Source of the DNA: Rhodospirillales bacterium
GTDB lineage: Bacteria > Pseudomonadota > Alphaproteobacteria > Rhodospirillales > Casp-alpha2
Length of the DNA: 64,000 nt
Direction of reading: 5' to 3'
Assembly (NCBI GenBank): GCA_023145215.1
Contig: JAGLED010000047.1
Coordinates: 1-64,000 of the forward strand
Within the stretch, counting starts at the first letter, position 1. Every line of letters starts with the position of its first letter. The translations under genes were made by a program, and so were the position numbers. The notes beneath the pieces were generated by a model. It did not search any database. It was not told where the DNA came from and saw only the letters and a list, made by a program, of their open reading frames with translations. Below, piece after piece: positions 55,903 through 64,000 of this stretch.

Positions 55903-57390
55903 TCAGAATCTCGGAATGTCGGGGAACGGCAGTTTGCCGTGGTGGATGTGCATCTTGCCGAGTTCGGCGCAGCGGTGCAGTTCGGGATAGACCTTGCCCG
56001 GGTTCAAAAGATGTTCCGGATCGAACGCGCATTTGACTCGCTGCTGCTGTTTCAGGTCGTCCTCGGTGAACATCGTGCCCATCAGGTCGCGTTTCTCGAC
56101 ACCGATGCCGTGCTCGCCGGACAACACCCCGCCGACCTCGACACAGAGCGTCAGGATGTCGGCGCAGAGCGCCTCGGCGGCCTCAAGCTCGCCCGGCTGG
56201 TTGGCATCGAACAGCACGAGTGGATGCAGGTTGCCGTCACCGGCATGAAATACGTTGGCGACGCGGAGGCCATGCTTCTCGGAATATTCCGAAATGCGTT
56301 CCAGCACTTCGGCGAGCTTCTTCCGGGGGATCGTGCCGTCGACGCAGATGTAGTCGGGCGAAATACGGCCGACCGCGGGGAACGCGTTCTTGCGTCCGGA
56401 CCAGAAACGCGCGCGCTCGTCATCGCTTTCCGAGATCCGCACCGTCGTCGCGTTGCACGCACGCGCGATTTTCTCGACCCGTTCGACGAGATAGGCGACC
56501 TCGGCCTCGGGTCCGTCGAGTTCGACGATCATCAGGCCCTCGACATCCAGGGGGTAGCCCGCGTGCACGAAATCCTCGGTCGCATGAATGATGGGCTTGT
56601 CCATCAGTTCCATCCCGCCCGGAATGATGCCGTCGGCGATCACGTCGGCGACGCACTTGCCGGCATCGAGCATGGTCGGGAACCCGATCAGAAGCGCCCG
56701 CGCCACTTCGGGCTTTTTCAGGATTCTGACGGTCACCTCGGTGATCACGCCCAGCAACCCCTCGGACCCGGTGATCACGCCCAACAGATCGTATCCGCCC
56801 GCGTCCAGGTGCTTGCCGCCGAAGCGCACGACATCGCCGTTCATCAAGACCATCTCGACGCCAAGCACGTTGTTGGTCGTGAGGCCGTATTTAAGGCAAT
56901 GCACACCGCCCGAATTTTCCGCGACGTTGCCGCCGATGGAACACGCGATCTGCGACGACGGGTCGGGGGCGTAATAGAACCCGGCGTGTTCGACCGCTTG
57001 GGTGATTCCGAGGTTGGTGACACCCGGCTGGGTGACCACGCAGCGGTTTTCGAAATCGATATCAAGGATCTGCTTGAACTTGCCGAGGCCTAGCGTGATC
57101 GCGTCCGCCAACGGCAGCGCGCCGCCCGAAAGCCCGGTGCCGGCACCACGCGGCACGATCTTGACGCTGTTTTCATGGCAGTACTTGAGAACCTTCGACA
57201 CCTGTTCGGTGGTTTCCGGCAGCACGACGATCAAGGGGAGCTGCTTGTAGGCCATCAGGCCGTCGCAATCGAAGGCGCGAAGTTCCTCTTCAGTGTCGAT
57301 GACGCCCTCGCCCGGCACGATCTCGCGCAGCGCTGCCGCGAGTTCGGCGCGGCGCGCAATAACGCTCTCGTCCGGTTTGGGCATTTCCAC
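55903..57390 (-). CDS. glcD: glycolate oxidase catalytic subunit
   Basis: 495 residues. FAD motifs VKIVPRGAGTGLSGGALPLADAITLGLGK and GGNVAENSGGVHCLKYGLTTNNVLG; the C-terminal FAD-oxidase domain ends SGEHGIGVEKRDLMG...FDPEHLLNPGKVYP. Oxidises glycolate to glyoxylate with GlcE and GlcF. First gene of the operon; the 5' gap holds an ACATATGT palindrome (57408-57415) with flanking GC symmetry, a possible operator. Confidence 0.96.
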   Translation of the reverse strand: MEMPKPDESVIARRAELAAALREIVPGEGVIDTEEELRAFDCDGLMAYKQLPLIVVLPETTEQVSKVLKYCHENSVKIVPRGAGTGLSGGALPLADAITLGLGKFKQILDIDFENRCVVTQPGVTNLGITQAVEHAGFYYAPDPSSQIACSIGGNVAENSGGVHCLKYGLTTNNVLGVEMVLMNGDVVRFGGKHLDAGGYDLLGVITGSEGLLGVITEVTVRILKKPEVARALLIGFPTMLDAGKCVADVIADGIIPGGMELMDKPIIHATEDFVHAGYPLDVEGLMIVELDGPEAEVAYLVERVEKIARACNATTVRISESDDERARFWSGRKNAFPAVGRISPDYICVDGTIPRKKLAEVLERISEYSEKHGLRVANVFHAGDGNLHPLVLFDANQPGELEAAEALCADILTLCVEVGGVLSGEHGIGVEKRDLMGTMFTEDDLKQQQRVKCAFDPEHLLNPGKVYPELHRCAELGKMHIHHGKLPFPDIPRF

Positions 57391-57543
57391 GGATCGGTCT
57401 CCCCCGCCACATATGTCGCGATATTATGTAGGAATTAAGTGTGCCACGTAAAACCCATGGCGTCACCCGTACTTACGGGGTTTCGGGTCCGGTGGCGGAC
57501 ATGTTCCGGCCGGGTCGGAACCTGACATGCAGACAAACGAAAA

Positions 57544-57569
57544 CCGCGCCCATGGCTGCATGGGCGCGG
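57544..57569 (-). terminator. rho-independent terminator of rpmJ
   Basis: An 11-bp perfect stem, CCGCGCCCATG with CATGGGCGCGG (loop of four), followed on the minus strand by TTTTCGTTT. Lies 24 bases after the rpmJ stop. Confidence 0.85.
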
Positions 57570-57592
57570 CCAAAGGATCGTTCAGGCGCTAA

Positions 57593-57718
57593 TCAGCCCT
57601 GGCGGGCTTTGAAGCGCGGATTGCGTTTGTTGATGACGTAGACCCGGCCACGGCGGCGCACAATACGGCAGCCTTTTTCACGCAGCTTGGCCGACTTCAA
57701 CGAGTTTCTGATTTTCAT
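57593..57718 (-). CDS. rpmJ: 50S ribosomal protein L36
   Basis: 41 residues: starts [20 protein letters not shown], ends [12 protein letters not shown]. The single Cys shows that this is the zinc-independent form, and the length fits the alphaproteobacterial type. A 7-bp hairpin, CTCCCGG-ACAC-CCGGGAG (57764-57781), lies 46 bases upstream in the leader. Transcribed alone and closed by a strong terminator. Confidence 0.97.
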   Translation of the reverse strand: MKIRNSLKSAKLREKGCRIVRRRGRVYVINKRNPRFKARQG

Positions 57719-57925
57719 AACTCGATCCCCGGCAAACTAATCTGAGCGGTACAAACAAATAGCCTCCCGGACACCCGGGAGACGAAAGCGGGCGGAACAT
57801 ACGGGGCAGCCGGGGGGCTGTCAACGGGGAAAGCATGTTTTTCGGGCCCGGATATTCGCCGCGCCGCCGCCTTGCATCGCCTATTACGTCAGCTATGCTG
57901 CTATTTCGCCCCCTGGAGGCCCCCT

Positions 57926-58858
57926 ATGGCAGAGCCCACGACTGAAAGCGGGCCGGACGGCAAGACCGCCGGCAACCTGCGCGGCATCTTTTGGATGCTG
58001 CTGTCGACCGTGTGCCTGGCCTCCATGCACACGATCATCAGTTATGTTTCCGACACGGTTCATCCCTTCGTGGTGGTTTTCTTCCGCCTCACCTTCGCCC
58101 TGATTGTGGTGTTCCCGTTCTTCGTCAAACACGGTTTGAAACCGCTTCGGACCGGGCGGCTGGGCATGCTGATCCTGAGGGGCGTGCTCAACTTCATCGC
58201 CATGGTGTGCTTCTTCACCGCCCTCAGCCTGGCCCCGATCGCCGACATCACGGCGCTCTCGTTCACCGCGCCGCTGTTCGCGACCCTTCTTGCCGTCGTC
58301 CTTTTGGGGGAGAGGCTGGGTTGGCGCCGGATCGTCGCGATCATGCTGGGGTTCACGGGCACCGTGATCGTGCTGCGCCCCGGCTTCGAGGAAATTCATA
58401 CCGGGTATCTGCTGGTGCTGCTCTCGTCGACGTTCTGGGGCGCGTGCGTGATCATCATCAAGAACCTCTCGCGCACGGAATCGGCGGTCACCATCACCAC
58501 TTACATGTCGCTGGTGATGGCGCCGCTGGCCCTTATTCCGGCATTGTTCGTCTGGACCACGCCAAGTCCGATGGATTTCTTCTGGTTGGTCTTGCTGGGG
58601 CTGTGCGGCGGCTGCGGGCAGTTCTGCGTGTCGCAGGCGCTGAAGAACGCCGAAACCCATGTCGCCATGCCGTTCGACTACGTGCGCCTGATCTGGGTGT
58701 CGATTACCGGGTTCGTCTTCTTCGACCAGATCCCGGATATCTTCGTCTGGCTGGGCGGCACCCTGATTTTCGGTTCGACCGCCTACATCACCGTGCGCGA
58801 ACACCAGAAGCGCCGAAAGATCGCCGCCGAAGCCGCGGGCGACGAGGTCATTCGATAA
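57926..58858 (+). CDS. DMT-superfamily permease (EamA type)
   Basis: 310 residues from an ATG with GGAGG upstream. Ten hydrophobic helices in two EamA halves; RGVLNFIAMVCFFTALSLAPIADITALSFTAPLFATLLA is the typical start of a half. Exports or imports small metabolites; the substrate is unknown. Its 3' end overlaps the amidoligase-like gene by 11 bases in convergent order. Confidence 0.9.
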   Translation: MAEPTTESGPDGKTAGNLRGIFWMLLSTVCLASMHTIISYVSDTVHPFVVVFFRLTFALIVVFPFFVKHGLKPLRTGRLGMLILRGVLNFIAMVCFFTALSLAPIADITALSFTAPLFATLLAVVLLGERLGWRRIVAIMLGFTGTVIVLRPGFEEIHTGYLLVLLSSTFWGACVIIIKNLSRTESAVTITTYMSLVMAPLALIPALFVWTTPSPMDFFWLVLLGLCGGCGQFCVSQALKNAETHVAMPFDYVRLIWVSITGFVFFDQIPDIFVWLGGTLIFGSTAYITVREHQKRRKIAAEAAGDEVIR

Positions 58859-59807
58859 TATCGCCGAGAAACTCTTTTGCGCGGACGGTGATCCAGTCGA
58901 TGAAATCTTCCGGATGGCGCGCGAGGTAGGCTTTGGAAAGCTGGTGCAGTCTTCTCTCGTCGGCGGCGAGGCGTTCGACGCTGACCCACCTGTTCCATTC
59001 CGTGGTCACGTTCCAGTTCGGATTGGCGAGGTTGGTGTTCGGCAGGCGGTAATGATACGTCGGCCGCGACTTGATCAGGGGATCGTCGAGTTTCGCCCTT
59101 ACCCGATCCTCATCCAGATGCATGAACAGCGGCAGCATGTCCAATTCCCGGTTGCGGGTCGGGTTGTCCGTGATGAAATCGTCGATCAGCTGCGCGAGGT
59201 CCGGGGCATAATCGGGTTTCAGGATGCGCCGGGCGTAATCCGCCGGGAACGGATCGACATAAGGCAGTATTCGCCTGAGCGGATCGACCCGGATTCGCTT
59301 TCTGAGTAACGGCGACATCAGCACGTAAGCCTGCAGGACACGCAGGATTTCCGCGGCATCGGTCGACGAAACTTCGGGGTTGAGCTGCAGTCCGAACGCG
59401 TAACTGAGTCCGTCTTCGGTGCCTTCCGCGCCGGCATCGCGAAGCGCATTTATCAGTTCGTCGAAGTCGCCGAGTGAGTCGAGCGGCGCGGGCGGGCCGA
59501 CGATCTCGGTCGGCACGAAGTTCGCGGAAAGATCGCCGATCCACTCCTTCGCTTTCTTTTCGAACTCGTCGGCGTCGGCCTTGGGATGTACGACCTGCGC
59601 ATCCAACTCGATCTCGAAGTCGCCGATATCGGTGCCGGTCACCTTGCGCATGTGCGCGCCCGAACGCTCGATGCCGCCGCCGAACACCTGCTCGACCAGC
59701 TTGGCCGCACGGTCCAGGTCAAGGCCGCCGAATTCGATCTCGACGCCGATGCGGCGCGGATCCCCGTCCTGGTTGGTGGTCTTCGGCGGCTGGCGGCGTA
59801 TCGTCAT
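58848..59807 (-). CDS. amidoligase-family protein
   Basis: 319 residues. The N-terminal RRIGVEIEFGGLDLDRAAKLVEQ and DFEIELDAQVV match the glutamine-synthetase-like amidoligase family, with the two Glu pairs expected for metal binding; later YAFGLQLNPEVSS continues the pattern. The family is predicted to join an amine to a carboxylate with ATP, but substrates are unknown. No ribosome site is seen at the ATG, and the gap to the divergent aminotransferase is only 84 bases. Confidence 0.85.
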   Translation of the reverse strand: MTIRRQPPKTTNQDGDPRRIGVEIEFGGLDLDRAAKLVEQVFGGGIERSGAHMRKVTGTDIGDFEIELDAQVVHPKADADEFEKKAKEWIGDLSANFVPTEIVGPPAPLDSLGDFDELINALRDAGAEGTEDGLSYAFGLQLNPEVSSTDAAEILRVLQAYVLMSPLLRKRIRVDPLRRILPYVDPFPADYARRILKPDYAPDLAQLIDDFITDNPTRNRELDMLPLFMHLDEDRVRAKLDDPLIKSRPTYHYRLPNTNLANPNWNVTTEWNRWVSVERLAADERRLHQLSKAYLARHPEDFIDWITVRAKEFLGDIIE

Positions 59808-59891
59808 CAAACGAATATAGGGTGGCACGCCCGATTCAGAAAGGCCGCGACGCGATTGATCCCGCCCCCGGAACCTGCATAACTATCAAAC

Positions 59892-61052
59892 ATGGACGCA
59901 TCGCTTCCCCCGCTCGGCGACCAACGCCACCTTTTCGACATCGAAGACGGCACCGTGTTTTTGAACGCGGCGTCGAAATCGATGCTGCTGAAAGCCTCCA
60001 TCGAAGCCGGCCGGATCGGCGCCGCCGCGAAAGGGCAACCGTGGAAGATCGACGAGCCCGCGCGTTACGTGCAGGCGGACGACATCCGCGAACGATTCGC
60101 CAGCCTGATCGGCGCCACGGGCGACGATATCGCGATCCAGCCCGCAGCGAGTTACGGCGTTGCGACGGCGGCTAAGAACCTGACCGCGAAGCCCGGTCAG
60201 CGCATCCTGGTGATCGAGGGGCAGTTCCCGTCCAACGTCTATGCCTGGCAACGGCTCGCCAATGAAACCGGCGCCGTGCTATCGACCGTCCCCTGGCCCG
60301 GCGACGGCGACTGGACGCGGGCCGTGATCGACATGATCGACGACGAGGTCGCCATCGCCGCATTACCACCATGCCACTGGACCGATGGATCGCTGGTCGA
60401 TCTATCCAGAATCGCGCCGAAGCTGAAGGACGCGGGCGCGGTGTTCCTGATCGACGCGACGCAGTGGGTCGGCGCCGTCCCCATCGACGTCAAGGCGCTT
60501 CAGGCGGATTATTTGGTGTGTGCGGCCTACAAGTGGCTGCTGGGGCCGTACGGGTTGTCTTTCATGTATGCCGCGCCCGCGCGCCAGGACGGCCTGCCGC
60601 TGGAGGATCACCTGTTCAACCACGGCGGCGTCGACAGCATCACGGGCGGGCTCGGCTATCCGGAGGCGTTTACGACAGGGGCGCGGCGCTACGATGCGGG
60701 CGAATACCTGAGCCTTATTACCCTGCCGATGATCCAGGTCGCGCTCATGCAGTTGCAGGCATGGACGCCGGCCCGGGTGGCCGACGCCATCGCGCCCATC
60801 ACGGCCCGCATCGCCAAGGGCGCCGAAGATCTCGGGCTCGAGATCGCGCCGAAATCGTTCCGGACACCGCATATTCTGGGCATCCGCCGCCCCGGCGGTT
60901 TCCCGGCCGATATCGCCGCACGGCTGGCGGCGGCGAACGTGCATGTCAGCTCGCGCGGCGGCGCTGTCCGGGTCAGTCCGCATCTCTGCAATAACATGGA
61001 CGATGCGGACGAATTCCTGGTGCGAATCGGGTCGATCCTACACAACACCTAG
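59892..61052 (+). CDS. class V aminotransferase-fold PLP enzyme
   Basis: 386 residues. The PLP Lys is in VCAAYKWLLGPYGLSFMY; the cofactor Asp is in VFLIDATQWVGAVPID; DGTVFLNAASKSML is a typical start. Resembles the selenocysteine-lyase/isopenicillin-epimerase branch, so lyase, desulfurase or aminotransferase activity are all possible. Divergent from the amidoligase-like gene. Confidence 0.88.
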   Translation: MDASLPPLGDQRHLFDIEDGTVFLNAASKSMLLKASIEAGRIGAAAKGQPWKIDEPARYVQADDIRERFASLIGATGDDIAIQPAASYGVATAAKNLTAKPGQRILVIEGQFPSNVYAWQRLANETGAVLSTVPWPGDGDWTRAVIDMIDDEVAIAALPPCHWTDGSLVDLSRIAPKLKDAGAVFLIDATQWVGAVPIDVKALQADYLVCAAYKWLLGPYGLSFMYAAPARQDGLPLEDHLFNHGGVDSITGGLGYPEAFTTGARRYDAGEYLSLITLPMIQVALMQLQAWTPARVADAIAPITARIAKGAEDLGLEIAPKSFRTPHILGIRRPGGFPADIAARLAAANVHVSSRGGAVRVSPHLCNNMDDADEFLVRIGSILHNT

Positions 61053-61144
61053 TCGGTCGACCTTTAGACTTATTTAACCCTGTTTTTGACTACATCCATG
61101 GAGGGAAACGTATTTTACTATTTAAAATCAATGTGTTATTATGA

Positions 61145-61159
61145 TGAGAATAATTCTCA
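61145..61159. promoter_or_regulatory. Fur-like 7-1-7 palindrome
   Basis: TGAGAAT-A-ATTCTCA is a perfect palindrome differing by one base per arm from the Fur 7-1-7 consensus TGATAAT-N-ATTATCA. It is centred about 60 bases before the predicted transcription start of the 151-residue gene. Fur binding is an inference; another regulator may use it. Confidence 0.55.
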
Positions 61160-61162
61160 ACA

Positions 61163-61205
61163 TGTGACTTGGCTCACAGCGATTCGGTTCAGCATTGGCT
61201 ATAAA
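61163..61205 (+). promoter_or_regulatory. CRP-type site and -10 box of a class II promoter
   Basis: TGTGA-CTTGGC-TCACA (61163-61178) is a perfect match to the CRP consensus half-sites and spacing. TATAAA (61200-61205) would place transcription start near 61212, so the site is centred at about -41.5, the class II activator position, and no -35 box is present. A CRP/FNR-family activator should be needed. Confidence 0.75.
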
Positions 61206-61233
61206 TAGGGGCATCAAGGTTCGGGACGAATTG

Positions 61234-61336
61234 TTTCCCCCGGGCCCACGAACAGGCAAACCGCCGGCGACGGCGGGACGCAAAGCCACCGGCCTCAAGA
61301 ACAAAAACAAGAGGCAGCGGAGCTACCGAAGGGAAA
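61234..61336 (+). promoter_or_regulatory. cyclic di-GMP-I (GEMM-I) riboswitch
   Basis: The conserved core is present in order: AGGCAAACC, hairpin GCCG-GCGA-CGGC with a GNRA tetraloop, GGGACGCAAAGCC, ACCGGCCTC and, after a loop, GAGGCAGCGGAGCTACCG. GGCCTC pairs with GAGGC(C) in the second helix, and TTTCCC (61234-61239) pairs with GGGAAA (61331-61336) to close P1. The 3' side of P1 is part of the purine-rich ribosome site of the next gene, and there is no T-run, so control is probably at translation. Confidence 0.95.
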
Positions 61337-61348
61337 GGGAATAAGACA

Positions 61349-61804
61349 ATGTGGATTTCCGACATCATCAGTTCCAAACGCTGGTTCATCACGTCGCTGC
61401 TGATCACCCTGATGATCCCGGGCGCGGTTCTGGCGACGCTCAGCTTCTACGCCGAGGATATGACGCAGGAAGAAGCGCTGGAAGTCGCCGCGGTAGCGGT
61501 GAAGAACTACATCGACGAGAACCCGCCGCGCCAGGGCTGGCAGGCGACCAAGGTCTATATCTCCGAAGAGCAGAACCTGATGGTCGACGTGCACGTGCCC
61601 CGGTTCGACCATGCCGAGGTCATCCGGACGCGATCGGAGCGGATCAAGTACTCGTATCTGAAACTCGCCTGCCCGCCCGACAACGCATGGGTCTACGAGT
61701 GGCTGACCGGCGAGAACCGGATCTGGATCAACCTGCATCATCACGGCAAATCGCTGCTTGAGGCGCCGTGCCCGAGTAACAAGGCGAAGGGTTTTTTCTC
61801 CTGA
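61349..61804 (+). CDS. riboswitch-controlled membrane-anchored protein of unknown function
   Basis: 151 residues. One N-terminal helix (about 12-35, WFITSLLITLMIPGAVLATLSFY) anchors or exports the protein; the rest is a soluble domain, alpha then beta in appearance (EEALEVAAVAVKNYIDENPPRQGWQATKVYIS, NLMVDVHVPRFDHAEVI), with Cys in LACPPDN and EAPCPSN that may form a disulfide. No family is recognised. It is transcribed alone, with a c-di-GMP-I riboswitch in the leader and its own terminator. A surface, motility or biofilm role would fit the signal but is not shown. Confidence 0.85.
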   Translation: MWISDIISSKRWFITSLLITLMIPGAVLATLSFYAEDMTQEEALEVAAVAVKNYIDENPPRQGWQATKVYISEEQNLMVDVHVPRFDHAEVIRTRSERIKYSYLKLACPPDNAWVYEWLTGENRIWINLHHHGKSLLEAPCPSNKAKGFFS

Positions 61805-61834
61805 GCTGCACAGGCGAACAGTCCCTTCCCTGCG

Positions 61835-61861
61835 AAAGAGGCCCTCACCCGGGCCTCTTTT
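61835..61861 (+). terminator. rho-independent terminator
   Basis: AAAGAGGCCC (61835-61844) pairs with GGGCCTCTTT (61851-61860), loop TCACCC, T-rich 3' arm ending TTTT. Ends the riboswitch gene 31 bases after its stop. Confidence 0.88.
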
Positions 61862-61933
61862 GCGTTCACGGGTGATTGCACACCCCCGCCACGCTGCGCT
61901 TATATGTCGGCCATCTGAACGAAAGGACCGACG

Positions 61934-62959
61934 ATGCGCGCGATGATCTTCGAAACCCCCGAAGGGGCGGATGCCCTCAAACCCGCCGACCGGCCCATGC
62001 CGGAACCGGGACCGGGCGAGGTGCTGGTGAAGATCGGTGCGGCATCGCTCAACTACCGCGATCTGCTGATATCAAAGGGCGGCTACAGAAAGCGTCAGAA
62101 ACAACAAGGCCTGGTGCCCCTTTCCGACGGCGCCGGCACGGTCGAGGCGGTCGGTCCCGGCGTCGAGGCGTTCAAATCCGGCGACCGGGTGACGGCGTGC
62201 TTCTTTCTCGACTGGCCGTCCGGCACCGCCACCGAGCACGCGATGGAAAGCGACAGCGGCCGCGCCCAGGACGGCATGCTGCAGGAATACCGCGTGATCC
62301 CCGCGAGCGGGCTCGTCCATACCCCGAATAATCTCACCGATGCCGAAGCTGCGAGCCTGACGTGTGCCGGACTGACCGCCTGGTCGGCGATCGTCAGGCT
62401 GGGCCGCGCCGAGCCGGGCGATGCGATCCTGACCCAGGGCACCGGCGGCGTGTCGCTGTTCGCCTTGCAGTTCGCCAAGATGAACGGCTGCCGCGTCGCC
62501 ATCACATCGTCGTCGGACGAAAAGCTCGAGCGCGCCCGGGAACTCGGCGCCGATCACGGGATCAATTACGCCGACGTCGAGGAATGGGGACAGCCGGCGA
62601 AGGACTGGGCGGGCGGCGATGGCGTCGACAACGTGGTCGAACTCGGCGGCACCGAAACCATGAAGCAGTCCCTGATCGCCGTCAGGCCGGGCGGGACATT
62701 AAGCCTGATCGGCGTTTTGTCGGGCGCGACCACCGGCAACGTGCTTTTGCCGTTCATCATCAGCCGTGACGTCCGCCTGCAGGGTGTGACGGTGGGACCG
62801 AAAGACGCCATGCAACAGATGTGCAAAGCCATCGAGACCGCCAACATGAAGCCCGTGATCGACAAGGTATTCCCGTTCGAGGAGTCGGCGGAAGCATACC
62901 GCTATCTCGCGTCCGGCGCGCACTTCGGCAAGGTCTGCATCTCGGTTTCCGGGTCCTGA
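61934..62959 (+). CDS. zinc-free medium-chain dehydrogenase/reductase (quinone-oxidoreductase-like)
   Basis: 341 residues. GroES-like domain (1-120, with GEVLVKIGAASLNYRDLLISKG) and NADP Rossmann domain (GTGGVSLFALQFAKMNGCRVAITSSSDEKLERARELGADHGINY). The Cys/His zinc ligands of classical alcohol dehydrogenases are absent at the usual positions. Substrate unknown. Six bases before the DMT permease gene. Confidence 0.9.
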   Translation: MRAMIFETPEGADALKPADRPMPEPGPGEVLVKIGAASLNYRDLLISKGGYRKRQKQQGLVPLSDGAGTVEAVGPGVEAFKSGDRVTACFFLDWPSGTATEHAMESDSGRAQDGMLQEYRVIPASGLVHTPNNLTDAEAASLTCAGLTAWSAIVRLGRAEPGDAILTQGTGGVSLFALQFAKMNGCRVAITSSSDEKLERARELGADHGINYADVEEWGQPAKDWAGGDGVDNVVELGGTETMKQSLIAVRPGGTLSLIGVLSGATTGNVLLPFIISRDVRLQGVTVGPKDAMQQMCKAIETANMKPVIDKVFPFEESAEAYRYLASGAHFGKVCISVSGS

Positions 62960-62964
62960 CGCCG

Positions 62965-64000
<1,036 letters not shown>

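Noticed and set aside
54805-57093. 762-codon plus-strand frame opposite glcE and glcD
   Set aside because: Shadow of glcD/glcE, Arg/His/Asp-rich and without domain motifs.

Overview
The window is a GC-rich, gene-dense chromosomal segment of an alphaproteobacterium, most likely a free-living marine or aquatic Rhodospirillales-like organism. The evidence is a circularly permuted two-piece tmRNA next to an alpha-type SspB, a ROSE-type RNA thermometer before a small heat-shock gene, a 41-residue L36, HflKC with a YjeT-like protein, an MlaF-like ATPase, a Do-type protease and an NhaA/bicarbonate-permease pair. No phage, insertion sequence, CRISPR array, rRNA or tRNA was found. The family and habitat are inference.

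Layout. 1-7.3 kb (mostly minus): branched-chain amino acid synthesis miaA, ilvB, ilvN, ilvC, leuA, interrupted by an AT-rich foreign-looking ParB-like gene; ilvB has a possible 25-codon leader peptide. 7.3-14.5 kb: serB, a Do protease, a LysR/class II aldolase divergent pair, and a Na+-linked pair (SbtA-like bicarbonate permease and NhaA). 14.5-20 kb: small unknown proteins, hflKC, Mrp. 20-25 kb: a monooxygenase-like protein, an MlaF-like ATPase followed in frame by a copy of the patatin C-terminal tail, a patatin phospholipase with no usual start codon, a small protein divergent from a LysR regulator across a 36-bp palindrome, and an FMN reductase. 25.4-27.2 kb: a three-gene ExbB/ExbD-like operon of unknown function. 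27.3-33.6 kb: Hsp20 with its thermometer, dihaem cytochrome, response regulator, homoserine-dehydrogenase-like protein, SRPBCC/epoxide-hydrolase pair, folA-thyA. 33.8-43.8 kb: glycosyltransferase, ssrA-sspB, two unrelated fumarases, mntP, class II aldolase, SDR and small enzymes. 43.9-57.4 kb (minus): AsmA, glycerate kinase, a hydroxyacid dehydrogenase, a CHASE/PAS histidine kinase and glcFED, which together point to glycolate/glyoxylate/glycerate use. 57.6-64 kb: rpmJ, two DMT permeases, an amidoligase-like protein divergent from a class V aminotransferase, and the most striking locus.

That locus (about 61.14-61.86 kb) encodes an unrecognised 151-residue membrane-anchored protein. Its leader holds a clear cyclic di-GMP-I (GEMM-I) riboswitch. 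Upstream lie a perfect TGTGA-N6-TCACA CRP-type site centred about 41.5 bases before the predicted start site and a 15-bp Fur-like palindrome. It appears to join two second-messenger inputs on a protein of unknown function.

Four families of short palindromic repeats fill many gaps between genes and explain most of the longer non-coding stretches.
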